From Paenibacillus sp. DCT19 (GTDB lineage Bacteria > Bacillota > Bacilli > Paenibacillales > Paenibacillaceae): DNA of 64,000 nucleotides. The DNA is taken from NCBI RefSeq assembly GCF_003268635.1, contig NZ_CP029639.1, positions 1,499,501-1,563,500 of the forward strand, in the 5' to 3' direction. Of this stretch, positions 1 to 8,578 are shown one piece after another (within the stretch, counting starts at the first letter, position 1; the number at the start of each line of letters is the position of its first letter). Made by a program: the position numbers and the translations under genes. Under the pieces are notes generated by a model. The model was not told the DNA's origin. It ran no database searches and saw nothing but the letters and a program-made list of their open reading frames with translations.

Positions 1-2
1 TG

Positions 3-203
3 TTTGTCTATGGAACCGTCAATAATGTAAAAGGATTCTACCGTTCCGATAATATGGGACGGACCTGGCAGAACATTTCACCAGCTACCGGAATGGGCCT
101 TGGAAATCAACCTCAGGTGCTGAAAGCGGATCGCCAGACGTATGGAAAGGTCTATGTAGGCACGAACGGTAGAGGTTTATTTACAGGCTCATTCGCTCCA
201 TAA
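3..203 (+). CDS. C-terminal fragment of a secreted BNR/GH74-like glycosidase
   Basis: The window opens inside a gene; frame 3 stays open to the TAA at 201-203 and gives the last 66 residues. They contain YRSDNMGRTWQNIS, the Asp-box-like turn of BNR/sialidase-type beta-propellers, and end with KVYVGTNGRGLFTG, which resembles the closing blade of GH74 xyloglucanases (GRVYVGTNGRG). I infer a secreted beta-propeller glycoside hydrolase acting on plant polysaccharide. The N-terminus and catalytic residues are outside the window, so the family call rests on the propeller signature alone; another BNR-repeat protein is possible. Confidence 0.6.
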   Translation, partial: FVYGTVNNVKGFYRSDNMGRTWQNISPATGMGLGNQPQVLKADRQTYGKVYVGTNGRGLFTGSFAP

Positions 204-238
204 ATCTGTACTGAGTTTGGTGAACGTTAGAAAGAGAG

Positions 239-823
239 ATGAAAGTGGTGATTACAATATTAGTAGAGGAGGGTTCACGGCGGAGGCGACATCATCATAA
301 GCGTAGGAAATGGGGATACGTGCTTACCGCGCTTATAATCGTCTCATGGATTTTGTTCATCTGGTCAATGTCGGCGCAGTCGTATCAGGAGCAGACGATT
401 CAGCCGTGGCTGCATCAATGGTCTGGGAACATTCAATGGCTGTTAACATTGCCTGATATCCAGTTCACCTATGGCGAGCATCATTATTCGCTCAATCAAC
501 GACCCTTAGACTTTGCCGAGTTTGTATTCCGCAAAAGTGCGCATGTATTCGTGTATGCCGTACTGGGTGTACTTGTTTACTGCGGGATGCGTTATCTAAG
601 AAAAAGAACCATAACCAGTGTTGGGATTGCACTGGTTGTGGTTACTGTCATTGCCGCAGTGGATGAATACATTCAGCATTTCAATCCGAGCCGGACAGCT
701 TCTATTCGAGATGTGGGCGTGGATCTGATTGGTGGTTTCTGCGGTGTGATGTTATGGATCGCAAGCGTAGCGCTCTATCGGAAATTAAGATCAAGGCGTA
801 TACGTAAGCGTTCTGAGCGGTAG
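239..823 (+). CDS. VanZ family membrane protein
   Basis: A 194-residue protein with a very basic N-terminus (RRRRHHHKRRK, about residues 14-24) followed by four predicted membrane segments (about 27-45, 97-116, 123-142, 157-177). The conserved VanZ core is visible: FRKSAHVFVYAVLGVL, then VVTVIAAVDEYIQHFNPSRT with the DE-Q-F-P-R signature and a following DVGVDLIGG. VanZ proteins are membrane proteins of uncertain function; the name-giving member gives low-level teicoplanin resistance, which should not be assumed here. The ATG at 239 follows a purine-rich AGAAAGAG; a GTG at 248 is an alternative start. Confidence 0.8.
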   Translation: MKVVITILVEEGSRRRRHHHKRRKWGYVLTALIIVSWILFIWSMSAQSYQEQTIQPWLHQWSGNIQWLLTLPDIQFTYGEHHYSLNQRPLDFAEFVFRKSAHVFVYAVLGVLVYCGMRYLRKRTITSVGIALVVVTVIAAVDEYIQHFNPSRTASIRDVGVDLIGGFCGVMLWIASVALYRKLRSRRIRKRSER

Positions 824-918
824 GAACGCAATTTCCCAGGAAATCAGATGTTATTGTAGCAACTTCTACTTGTTTGTCCTCCATCATAGATATGGAAGGA
901 GGACAGGGAGGGACAGGT

Positions 919-1434
919 ATGCTGCGAAGAAGAAATCGGAACGAATTGTTCAAAAAAATTGGTTTTATCATCATTGTACTTCTGTTGTTATGGCTTATCA
1001 TAAGAACAGTTCCGCATCTATTCCGTGCCAGTGATCCTGATACAGCGGCAGCGGTCGTAGTTGAATTTTATCGATTTGAGCAAACAGGGGATTTTGGAAG
1101 CTCATGGGAGCTGTTTCACCCGCTTATGAAGGAGAGGTTTCCTAAGAGCACATATGTACAATCCAAAGCCCATATTTTTATGCAGCATTTTGGTGTAGAA
1201 ACCTTTGGGTTGGAGATCGAGAAGCCTGAGCGTGAGTTTGATGTCAACATCATTGATGGCATGGATGCATTCTCAGAGGCGTACAAAATGAATGTAACGA
1301 TGAAGTATAAAAGTACATTTGGTGTAATCGATATGGTTCAAACCTGTTATGTCGTCCAAGATGGGAAGGAATGGGTATTGCTCTGGTATTATCCGCCGGG
1401 TGGTGAGCCTCAGCGGCAGGAGCACAGTGAATAG
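919..1434 (+). CDS. Hypothetical membrane-anchored protein with NTF2-like ectodomain
   Basis: I chose the ATG at 919 because GGGAGG lies about six bases upstream; an in-frame TTG at 874 would add 15 residues with no SD. The 171-residue product has a basic head (LRRRNRNELFKK), one membrane segment (about residues 14-30) and an extracellular part of about 135 residues. The helix-rich start (AAAVVVEFYRFEQTGDF) and the beta-rich end finishing in KEWVLLWYYPP resemble NTF2-like/DUF4878 folds, but no family can be named. It lies 95 bases after the VanZ gene on the same strand and is followed by a strong terminator. Confidence 0.65.
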   Translation: MLRRRNRNELFKKIGFIIIVLLLLWLIIRTVPHLFRASDPDTAAAVVVEFYRFEQTGDFGSSWELFHPLMKERFPKSTYVQSKAHIFMQHFGVETFGLEIEKPEREFDVNIIDGMDAFSEAYKMNVTMKYKSTFGVIDMVQTCYVVQDGKEWVLLWYYPPGGEPQRQEHSE

Positions 1435-1503
1435 ATGATGTTAAATGTTCAAATTAGTATATGCCCATAGTATGAACCGAATTGTATCGCTAGTCCTTAA
1501 ATA

Positions 1504-1549
1504 AGCTCTATGAATGCGAGACTTTTGTCGCATTTGTAGAGCTTTTTTT
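1504..1549 (+). terminator. Intrinsic terminator after the membrane-anchored protein gene
   Basis: The arms AGCTCTATGAATGCGA (1504-1519) and TCGCATTTGTAGAGCT (1527-1542) form a 16-bp stem with two G-U pairs and a short loop, followed by a seven-T run. Confidence 0.9.
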
Positions 1550-1580
1550 GTGTTTTTTTCTTTTTATAGTCGATAAACTC

Positions 1581-1609
1581 TTGACAATAGTTCCGGTGTC
1601 AAGTAAATT
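1581..1609 (+). promoter_or_regulatory. Sigma-A type promoter of the Cys-rich protein/ABC operon
   Basis: A perfect TTGACA (1581-1586) is separated by 17 bases from TAAATT (1604-1609). It lies between the upstream terminator and the gene starting near 1697, so it should drive the small protein and the ABC transporter together. Confidence 0.6.
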
Positions 1610-1696
1610 ACGAATTAGATACAAAATGTATCAATTCTCAGCATCTAACGACAAATAACAGGGATCTCAGTGCTCCTTGTGAGGGGAATGAATTCA

Positions 1697-1948
1697 GTGA
1701 TCGAATCAAGTCGCTTTTTTTGTGTCAGTTGTGGGAGGATTGTGTCGGTTGCTAGTAACTCTGACCAAGCACAGGGAGAGAGTTGCGGTAGCAATCACGT
1801 ATTTCGAACGGGTTTTTATCGAAGTGAGATGCCGCTAGGATGCTGCGCAACATGTCAGGTTCAGACCAAGCGACAGGAGAATGCCCAGTTTACAGGACAA
1901 TATACTAAAGATTATGATACACTGAATTCATATGAGAAACGGGCATGA
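1697..1948 (+). CDS. Small Cys-rich protein, putative zinc ribbon
   Basis: No family recognised. The GTG at 1697 has AGGGG about ten bases upstream; an ATG at 1688 sits almost on that SD and a GTG at 1670 lacks one. The product has 83 residues with a CVSCG knuckle near the N-terminus, a lone CG, and a CCATC cluster near residue 54. The CxxC...CxxC spacing suggests a zinc-binding fold. There is no membrane segment. Its stop overlaps the possible first start of the ABC ATPase gene (ATGA at 1945-1948), so the two are probably translationally linked. Confidence 0.5.
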   Translation: MIESSRFFCVSCGRIVSVASNSDQAQGESCGSNHVFRTGFYRSEMPLGCCATCQVQTKRQENAQFTGQYTKDYDTLNSYEKRA

Positions 1949-1980
1949 ATGGTAAGCCCGTCGATGAGGGAGGGATTGGA

Positions 1981-2889
1981 ATGCAGAATGAACCAGTCGT
2001 CCGTCTTCAGGGCGTCAGTAAAATTATCTCTTCCCGATCGTTGGTCAGCGACCTGACTCTGGATATTTCTCCGGGGCAGGTTTTTGGTTTTTTAGGACCA
2101 AACGGGGCAGGTAAAACAACGACAATCCGAATGATGGTTGGACTTATGTCGATTAGTAAGGGAGATATCTTGATCTCCGGGCATAGTGTGAAAACGGAGT
2201 TTGAGAAGGCTATCGCAGAGGTTGGTGCGATTGTAGAGAATCCTGAAATGTACAAATTCCTCACAGGGTATCAGAATCTTGTCCATTTTGCCCGCATGTC
2301 ACCCGGTATTACGAAGGAGCGCATAGCGGAGACCATTGAGCGGGTTGGGCTCACCGCACGGATTCACGATAAGGTGAAGACGTACTCGCTTGGAATGCGT
2401 CAACGCTTAGGGGTCGCCCAAGCCATATTACATAAACCGAAGCTGCTCGTATTGGATGAACCTACGAACGGATTAGATCCACAAGGGATTCGGGAACTGA
2501 GAGATTATCTACGTCAGCTCACGCGAGAAGAAGGAATTACCGTGTTTGTATCCAGCCACTTATTATCAGAGATGGAGCTTATGTGTGATACGGTGGCCAT
2601 TATTCAGAACGGTAAGCTGATCGATGTGCGAAATCTGAGACAAGAAGCGGGAGCGGATGCTCTGATCGAAGTGGCCTTCGAGGTTAATGATGCACAGCGT
2701 GCCGCTGAACTCATTCCAGGAGCTACTATTCAGGGCAGTAACATCGTTGTTAGCGTATCTCGGGAACAGATTCCAGAGCTGAACGCCAGATTAGTAAATG
2801 AAGGGTTTCAGGTTTATGGTATCCGTAACGTTACCCATACCTTAGAAGATCAATTTTTGCAAATGACTGGGGGCGGAGGTATTGGTTAG
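1981..2889 (+). CDS. BcrA-type ABC transporter ATP-binding protein
   Basis: The ATG at 1981 follows GAGGGAGGG at a spacing of six; an upstream ATG at 1945 is less likely. The 302-residue product is a complete ABC ATPase: Walker A GPNGAGKT, Q-loop region VENPEMYKFLTG, signature SLGMRQRLG, Walker B LLVLDEPTNGLDP and switch His in VSSHLLSEME. The C-terminal 90 residues match the accessory region of the BcrA/CcmA group, which pair with ABC-2 permeases to export peptides, antibiotics or lipids. The permease gene overlaps its 3' end by eight bases. The substrate cannot be read from the sequence. Confidence 0.88.
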   Translation: MQNEPVVRLQGVSKIISSRSLVSDLTLDISPGQVFGFLGPNGAGKTTTIRMMVGLMSISKGDILISGHSVKTEFEKAIAEVGAIVENPEMYKFLTGYQNLVHFARMSPGITKERIAETIERVGLTARIHDKVKTYSLGMRQRLGVAQAILHKPKLLVLDEPTNGLDPQGIRELRDYLRQLTREEGITVFVSSHLLSEMELMCDTVAIIQNGKLIDVRNLRQEAGADALIEVAFEVNDAQRAAELIPGATIQGSNIVVSVSREQIPELNARLVNEGFQVYGIRNVTHTLEDQFLQMTGGGGIG

Positions 2890-3667
2890 TTTCGGCAATC
2901 TGTTATTGAATGAAAATATGAAAATATTCCGTCGTGCACGAACCTGGATTATGCTCTCCATTTTGGCTTTGAGTGCGCTATTGCTGCCATTGTTGTTAAG
3001 AGAAGGCTTGGGGGCAAGCGATATGCCTGCCTTGGAAGCGGCCTATACAACCGTTCAGATCGTATTTTTTCTAAATACCATCTTCTGTGTGGTCATAGCT
3101 GCTGAAGCGGTAGCAGGTGAGTTTACCTGGGGAACGATCAAGCTGTTGCTAATTCGCCCATGGTCGCGGAGCAAAATTTTATTGTCCAAATATTTGACGG
3201 TCATTGGATTCAGCATTTTGAGTACGCTCGTTGTGATTCTTCTGGCCTGGGGCATGTCTTCTGTGCTGTTCACAACGGATCTTGAGACCAGAAACACAGG
3301 ACAGACATTTACATTATGGGGCTATATGTACGTTGACTTGTTTATTACACTAGCAATTGCCTTCATGGTGTCCTCTGTCTTTCGTTCAGGAGCGCTGGCG
3401 ATTGGGTTATCGCTATTTATTATGTTTACACAAAATATCTTTACATTGATTTTCAATCCAACGCGTTATGAATGGGCGAAGTATGTTCTGTTCAATAACA
3501 TGGATCTTAGTAGATACATGAACTCAGGATCTGTCTTTGATATGATCGGCGGAGGCGTTCCAGAGGGCATGACTCTTGGTTTTTCCATTGCAGTGCTGGC
3601 TGCATACTATGTCATATTCATGGTTATATCGTGGGTTGTATTCAGCAGAAGAGATGTAGCAGGCTAA
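2882..3667 (+). CDS. ABC-2 type transporter permease
   Basis: A 261-residue integral membrane protein with six predicted helices (about residues 19-37, 57-77, 108-130, 149-166, 173-191, 234-256), the usual architecture of BcrB/ABC-2 permeases. The segment LNENMKIFRRARTW, a cytoplasmic amphipathic start before helix 1, is typical of partners of BcrA ATPases. The start appears to be the TTG at 2882, inside the ATPase gene, with GGAGG only two bases away. This short spacing suggests translational coupling; the ATG at 2918 is an alternative. A terminator overlaps the stop codon. Confidence 0.82.
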   Translation: MVSFGNLLLNENMKIFRRARTWIMLSILALSALLLPLLLREGLGASDMPALEAAYTTVQIVFFLNTIFCVVIAAEAVAGEFTWGTIKLLLIRPWSRSKILLSKYLTVIGFSILSTLVVILLAWGMSSVLFTTDLETRNTGQTFTLWGYMYVDLFITLAIAFMVSSVFRSGALAIGLSLFIMFTQNIFTLIFNPTRYEWAKYVLFNNMDLSRYMNSGSVFDMIGGGVPEGMTLGFSIAVLAAYYVIFMVISWVVFSRRDVAG

Positions 3668-3687
3668 TCGCCTGCTTCTTTTTTTTC
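3658..3687 (+). terminator. Intrinsic terminator of the ABC transporter operon
   Basis: AGCAGGC (3658-3664), loop TAATC and GCCTGCT (3670-3676) are followed by a T-rich tract. The stop codon of the permease lies in the loop. Confidence 0.85.
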
Positions 3688-3709
3688 TTTATTCAGCAGG
3701 GAGTTGGAT

Positions 3710-3873
3710 TAGGACGTGTCTTAAAACTCGCTGAAGTGCATCTTTTACCGCCTTTTCGCTCCCTGCTGCGTCACTTTCCCTTGACGTGCCCCGGCACGCC
3801 TGCGGAAAACTTCCTTGCTTGGAACTAAAATTCGGCAAAATCTGCGTCCTTCGGAGTTTTCAGACACGCCCTA
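3710..3873. repeat. MITE-like element with 20-bp imperfect terminal inverted repeats
   Basis: The left end TAGGACGTGTCTTAAAACTC (3710-3729) and the right end (3854-3873, reverse complement TAGGGCGTGTCTGAAAACTC) match at 18 of 20 positions. The 164-bp element has a GC-rich core unlike its AT-rich surroundings and no convincing gene. Its size and ends are those of a non-autonomous transposon remnant; I cannot name the parent insertion sequence. It fills most of the 376-bp gap between the ABC permease and the AI-2E gene; 3874-4061 shows nothing further. Confidence 0.7.
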
Positions 3874-4061
3874 GAAACTCTTTGTTCTCTCTTAAACGAA
3901 GCTGGACTGTGGCAAAAGCTGTATTTCAGGGTACATATGTTACAACAGACATGGCTTGGAAGTTGAGAATTTGTCTATGCTGTAGTCAACAGGTTGTAAT
4001 TTTATTACATATTTCGCCGCAGTCGCATTTGGCAGAGCAGCGCATGGAGGGATTACGTTTC

Positions 4062-5140
4062 TTGGTAAACAACAAGTTTTATCGCATATGCACAGCCATT
4101 ATTTTGCTGCTGCTCATCGTGTATTTGGGGATAAAGTAAACTTTATTTTCCGTCCGCTAACCTCATTGATTCATATCATCATTATTCCATTACTGATTGC
4201 AGGATTTTTCTATTATCTGCTGCGTCCACTCGTCGATTATATGGAGCGGCACAAAATGAATCGAGCGCTGTCCGTCATCATTATCTATGTAGTGATTGCT
4301 CTGATTCTTGCAGGCTTCAGCGTCTTAGTCTGGCCGTCTCTGCGAGAGCAGCTGTGGAATTTCATTGAGAACACACCAGACTTGATTAGTTCACTCACCA
4401 ATCAGCTCACGGAACTAGAGCAGAATGGTTTCCTTTCCAGGTATCTGCCTGAAGATTCCGATCTGGTCTCACGTTTGTCTGATTTCTTAAGTCAAGGGAT
4501 AACTCAAGTCAGTGATTATGTCGCTGGATTATTCTCGGTTGTATCCAATCTCGTCATTATTCTCGCAACGTTTCCCATCATGCTGTATTACATGCTCAAA
4601 GAGGGCAGTAAGTTTGGCACGAATCTGACGTTGTTATTGCCAAGACATTACCGTAAGGACGGGGAAGAGACAGTTCATGAGATTGATGATGCATTAAGTA
4701 ATTATATTGTGGGGCGTGTCATTGTGAACGTGGCACTTGGTATTCTGATGTATATCGGGTTCCTTATCTTAGGTTTGCCTTACGCACTGTTACTGACCAT
4801 GGTATCCATCATTTTGAACTTTATCCCGTATGTTGGTGCAATTCTGGCAGCTATTCCGGTTGTCATCGTTGGTTTTATTGAATCACCATCCATGGCGATC
4901 TGGTCGCTGGTTATTATTGTTATTGCACAGCAAATACAGGATAATCTCGTCTCCCCGTATGTGTATGGGAAGAAGTTGGATATTCATCCGCTAACGACAG
5001 TTATACTGCTTCTTGTAGGTGCAGACTTGGGGAATATTCTCGGGATGATTATCGTTATTCCGTTATACATGATTCTTAAGATTATTGTTCGTAAAATTCA
5101 TTATCGGATTGTGGAAGATAAGACAGAGCCTGTGGAGTGA
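4062..5140 (+). pseudogene. AI-2E family transporter (UPF0118), frame broken by a missing G
   Basis: The large frame (to 5140) encodes a typical AI-2E exporter: eight hydrophobic segments, PLLIAGFFYYLLRPLVDYME at the start and the family core LNFIPYVGAILAAIP near the C-terminus. Its natural N-terminus (VNNKFYRICTAIILLLLIVYLG) lies in another frame starting at TTG 4062, ten bases after GGAGGG, or at ATG 4044. The frames meet at the G4 run 4127-4130; one extra G restores ...YLGDKVNFIFRP.... Repaired length is about 359 residues, normal for the family. Members export signals such as autoinducer-2 or act as Na+/H+ antiporters; the substrate is unknown here. A sequencing under-call is as likely as a true lesion. 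Confidence 0.8.
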
Positions 5141-5158
5141 GCGAAGAGTTCATCTGAG

Positions 5159-5220
5159 TAAGCCGCATATATGTTGTGAAGGGTCATGTAGCTGCCCTTT
5201 ACGATGTATATGCGGCTTAT
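5159..5220 (+). terminator. Long hairpin after the AI-2E gene, probable terminator
   Basis: TAAGCCGCATATA near 5160-5172 pairs with TATATGCGGCTTA near 5207-5219, and an internal AAGGG/CCCTT stem extends it. There is no strong T-run after it, so termination is inferred. Confidence 0.5.
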
Positions 5221-5290
5221 TTGACGTGTCTCAGAATGAATAAAGCATGTTGTTTAATTTGAATTTTATTTCAATGCCCTTTACTCATTC

Positions 5291-5324
5291 TTGTTCTATC
5301 TGTTATACTTGGTATATAACAGAT
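5291..5324 (+). promoter_or_regulatory. Promoter and palindromic operator of the GntR operon
   Basis: ATCTGTTATA (5298-5307) and TATAACAGAT (5315-5324) are perfect 10-bp inverted repeats around a 7-base centre. They overlap a plausible promoter, TTGTTC (5291-5296), 16 bases, TATATA (5313-5318). The gene just downstream is a GntR regulator of the YtrA type, a group known to repress its own operon, so I infer this is its operator. Confidence 0.7.
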
Positions 5325-5344
5325 ATTAAAAAGAAGGTGAACTC

Positions 5345-5740
5345 TTGATTATTCAACTTGATATGCAGTCTGAACTCCCCATTTATACACAACTGGTTAA
5401 TCAGATTATCGAAGGGATTGCTAGTGGGGAGTTGCAGCTAGGTGAGGCTCTACCTTCAGTTCGGAATTTGGCAGCAGATATCGGTGTTAATCTTCATACC
5501 GTCAATAAGGCGTATACGTTACTCAAGCAAGACGGGTACATTCAAGTACATAGACAAAAGGGAGTTGTAGTAAACCCTAATGGAATGCCTGATTTAACGG
5601 ATGAATTTCTGAATAAGCAACATAGTGAATTAAGACCGATTATTGCCGAAGCCATCTGCCGAAGTATGAGTATGGAACAGCTATTAGAGGTGCTAGCCAA
5701 AATCTATGATGATGTAAAAGAGGGTCGCAACGAAGAATAA
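5345..5740 (+). CDS. GntR family transcriptional regulator, YtrA subfamily
   Basis: A 131-residue protein with a complete N-terminal winged helix: SELPIYTQLVNQIIEGIASG, then LPSVRNLAADIGVNLHTVNKAY and the wing GYIQVHRQKGVVV. Only a short helical tail of about 45 residues follows, the hallmark of YtrA-type GntR proteins, which lack a large effector domain and usually regulate adjacent membrane-protein genes. It starts at TTG 5345 with AAGAAGG just upstream. A perfect palindrome overlaps its promoter. It is 22 bases from the DUF1648 gene and likely heads a three-gene operon with the hydrolase. Confidence 0.9.
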   Translation: MIIQLDMQSELPIYTQLVNQIIEGIASGELQLGEALPSVRNLAADIGVNLHTVNKAYTLLKQDGYIQVHRQKGVVVNPNGMPDLTDEFLNKQHSELRPIIAEAICRSMSMEQLLEVLAKIYDDVKEGRNEE

Positions 5741-5762
5741 ATGACTTAGAGGAGTGTTGGGT

Positions 5763-6863
5763 ATGCAACTATTTATCTTATTACCGATGATTTTGATCTT
5801 TGCTCCATTAGCCGTCGTTCTCTCCTTTACACCATATTTGACAAGAGAGACCGTTAGCTTCGGGGTTACGGTAAGTGAGTATAACTATTACACGCCAATC
5901 TTGCGCAAGCTACGGCGTACTTTTGCTACATTAAGTTTGATTGGATATGGAGTTATTATGCTGGTCTGTCTGTATCTACTACCATCTGCAAATGAAGAGT
6001 CTACTGCGATGATCACTGGTGTTGGTACAATCATGTTCATTGTGTACGGGGCAGCACTAAGTTTGTCATTTCATTTCAGGATGAAAAAGATAAAGGCAAC
6101 GCTGCCAACTGGAACGTCACCTCAAAAAGTAAGAATTGATACCACCTTCCGCCAAAATAAGCTTACCTATTCCAACTATTGGTTTACCATTCACATTGCT
6201 ATTGTTGCAGCTATTGCTATCATTTCGTTGCTGAATTACGAGGCATTACCTGGCATGATACCAATGAAATACGATTTTCAAGGCAATGTCACTTCAAGTG
6301 TTCCCAAAACCTACTTATCCGTACTGGCTATTAATCTCATACAGTTTGGGATGATTGCGCTCATGATGTTTGTGAACTGGAGTATTAAAACAAGCAAGCA
6401 ACAGCTTGCTTCGTCCGATCCTGCACAGTTTGCTGCTAAAAATATTCAATTCCGCCGTAAATGGTCTCTATTTTCGATCATAACAGGGTTACTTCTTACC
6501 ATTTTATTTGCCTTCATCCAGATCAACATGTTTGTCCCTAATCAGAACTTGTTGTTAGCGGTTACCCTCATCATCCCTGTGGTGATTATTTTAGGCGCTG
6601 TATTGCTGTCTCTAACAGGCAGACAAGGCGGTGGGAACATTCGTAATCATCAAGAGGATAACAAACGATCCAAGGAGCAGCCTGTGAATGACGACCAATA
6701 TTGGAAGCTTGGCTTCCTATATTTTAACCCCAATGATCCTTCTTTTACTGTAGAGAAAAGATATGGAATAGGATGGACGATTAACTTCGCTCGTCCAACA
6801 GCTTGGGTTCTGTTCTTATTCATCATTGCTATTGTTGTTGTAAGCATAGTTATGAGCCAATAG
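5763..6863 (+). CDS. DUF1648/DUF5808 multi-pass membrane protein
   Basis: Start ATG 5763 has AGAGGAG eight bases upstream (an in-frame GTG at 5754 lies inside the SD). The 366-residue product has about eight hydrophobic segments. The centre, NYEALPGMIPMKYDFQGN, carries the P-IP-HY/KYDFxG signature of DUF1648. The C-terminal block YWKLGFLYFNPNDPSFTVEKRYGIGWTINFARP matches the soluble DUF5808 motif found in the same proteins. DUF1648 is shared with SdpI-type immunity/signalling proteins, but no function is established for this architecture. Position right behind the YtrA-type regulator suggests it is a regulated target. Confidence 0.82.
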   Translation: MQLFILLPMILIFAPLAVVLSFTPYLTRETVSFGVTVSEYNYYTPILRKLRRTFATLSLIGYGVIMLVCLYLLPSANEESTAMITGVGTIMFIVYGAALSLSFHFRMKKIKATLPTGTSPQKVRIDTTFRQNKLTYSNYWFTIHIAIVAAIAIISLLNYEALPGMIPMKYDFQGNVTSSVPKTYLSVLAINLIQFGMIALMMFVNWSIKTSKQQLASSDPAQFAAKNIQFRRKWSLFSIITGLLLTILFAFIQINMFVPNQNLLLAVTLIIPVVIILGAVLLSLTGRQGGGNIRNHQEDNKRSKEQPVNDDQYWKLGFLYFNPNDPSFTVEKRYGIGWTINFARPTAWVLFLFIIAIVVVSIVMSQ

Positions 6864-6911
6864 ATGCTCATCTATGTACTTATAAATAAATTATGAGGAG
6901 GAGTTCTTATC

Positions 6912-8501
6912 GTGAACCATTGGAAAAAACAACTTATTTCCCTTATTTCCGCATGTCTCATCCTACCAGTAGCATCAATCTCGGCAGCTACACAAGAGTC
7001 TAATGAAGTCGAATCGCTGGTTCCAATCCGTGAAATGGCCGAAAAGAATGGTGCAGAGGTATCCTGGCAACAAAAAACAGGGGATATCACGATCACCAAA
7101 AATGAAATTACAATTGTCGTTAAAGTAGGAGAGCAGCAGGCAATGGTGAATGGGCAGGCAGTGTCCTTAAATCATCCTGTTCAATTAATTAAAGGGGTTA
7201 GCTTAATCGATGTAGCTTTTCTTACAGAAGCATTGAAGGAAGCACCTGAGGATATGTTTATGGCACTTGTGAGCGAGGGGAAGGGTGAGGAGGCAGCTAA
7301 GTATGTTCATACCTCTATGAGTGGAGTGTTATCACCCGCGTTATTGAGTCAGCTATGGGCATCATTAGAAGGGCAGAATGGCAAAATTACAAGTAAGCCC
7401 CTAACTAAACGTGTAGAAAACAATACGGTGCATCGTAATGTAACATATACGTTTAAGACCGAGCTTACTAGTTTAAGCATTACAGTTAGAATGAATCCTA
7501 ACGGACTTGTAGATGACTTACACATTGCGGCTGCTACGCCAGATGTTTACCAAACACCAAGCTATGATGAGCCCTCTGCCTATACAGAACAAGCAATTAC
7601 GATTGGTCAGGGTGAATTAGCCCTACCGGGAACACTTACCTTACCTAAGGGTGAGGGTGCTTTCCCCGTTGTCATTCTTGTACATGGTTCTGGGTCTAGC
7701 AATCAAGACGCTGCTATCGGTGGTGCGAAGCCATTCCGCGATCTTGCCGTAGGGTTAGCTTCACAAGGAATTGCCGTATTAAGATATGACAAGGTTACTT
7801 ATGAACATACCTATAAGGTTGCATCGCAGCCGAAGTTCACATTGAAGCAGGAAAGTGTAGATCAAGTAGCAGATGCAATCCAACTTCTCCAAAAGAATCC
7901 ACAGATTGATTCTACAGCGATTTATGTGGCCGGACATAGCCAAGGCGGGTTCGTAATGCCGCTCATCATTGAAGAGGATAAACAAGATGACATTGCAGGC
8001 GCAATCCTGCTTGCCGCGCCAAGTAGTAGCTTTGTAGATGCGCTCACCGAGCAGCAGGACGAATTGGTAGATCGGGTGAAACAACTTGGTTTAGACATGC
8101 AGAATATCAAGCTCCAAGCTGATTTTTACAAAAATGCTGCTGCCATCGTGAAAGACCCTAAATATTCTGTAGATCATCTGCCTGACTCATTCCCGCTTGG
8201 GGCTGCTTATTGGTGGTATGAGCAAAGGGATTATGTGCCTTCCGTATTAGCAAAAACACAAAATACCCCTATGTTAATTATGCAAGGGGAAAATGATGTG
8301 CAAGTGTCTATGAAGCAATTCCAGGACTGGAAATCGGCTCTGCAAAGTCATACCAATGTAACGTACAAAAGCTATCCAAAGGTAAATCATATTTTATCAA
8401 GCTATGACGGAATTTCGATTGGCACAGAGTACACTCAGCCATCCAATGTCTCACAGGATATTATTGATGATATTGCGAAGTGGGTATTAGGATCAGAATG
8501 A
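6912..8501 (+). CDS. Secreted alpha/beta hydrolase with DUF3887 domain
   Basis: A 529-residue protein with a signal peptide (MNHWKKQLISLISACLIL...SAA). Residues about 35-115 resemble a copper-amine-oxidase-N-like beta domain (VPIREMAEKNGAEVSWQQ). Residues about 118-215 look like DUF3887. Residues about 235-529 form an alpha/beta hydrolase: oxyanion loop VHGSGSSNQD, nucleophile elbow GHSQGG, acid in MQGENDVQVS and His in KVNHIL. It probably cleaves an ester or peptide substrate outside the cell or at the wall. The GTG start at 6912 follows GAGGAGGAG. It is the last gene of the GntR operon, 48 bases after the membrane protein. Confidence 0.85.
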   Translation: MNHWKKQLISLISACLILPVASISAATQESNEVESLVPIREMAEKNGAEVSWQQKTGDITITKNEITIVVKVGEQQAMVNGQAVSLNHPVQLIKGVSLIDVAFLTEALKEAPEDMFMALVSEGKGEEAAKYVHTSMSGVLSPALLSQLWASLEGQNGKITSKPLTKRVENNTVHRNVTYTFKTELTSLSITVRMNPNGLVDDLHIAAATPDVYQTPSYDEPSAYTEQAITIGQGELALPGTLTLPKGEGAFPVVILVHGSGSSNQDAAIGGAKPFRDLAVGLASQGIAVLRYDKVTYEHTYKVASQPKFTLKQESVDQVADAIQLLQKNPQIDSTAIYVAGHSQGGFVMPLIIEEDKQDDIAGAILLAAPSSSFVDALTEQQDELVDRVKQLGLDMQNIKLQADFYKNAAAIVKDPKYSVDHLPDSFPLGAAYWWYEQRDYVPSVLAKTQNTPMLIMQGENDVQVSMKQFQDWKSALQSHTNVTYKSYPKVNHILSSYDGISIGTEYTQPSNVSQDIIDDIAKWVLGSE

Positions 8502-8514
8502 AATAAATATCAAA

Positions 8515-8542
8515 AAGCACTTGCCAATGTAGGCAAGTGCTT
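8515..8542. terminator. Bidirectional terminator between convergent genes
   Basis: AAGCACTTGCC (8515-8525) and GGCAAGTGCTT (8532-8542) form a perfect 11-bp stem. On the minus strand it is followed by a T-run (TTTTTGA), so it serves at least the CNNM gene and probably both. Confidence 0.85.
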
Positions 8543-8578
8543 CTCCATGTTATATGTTAAGTTGCTTATTCAGCTGAA

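Noticed and set aside
3631..3828. Open frame across the ABC permease end and the MITE-like element
   Set aside because: It runs through a terminator and the repeat, has no SD and no family-like sequence.
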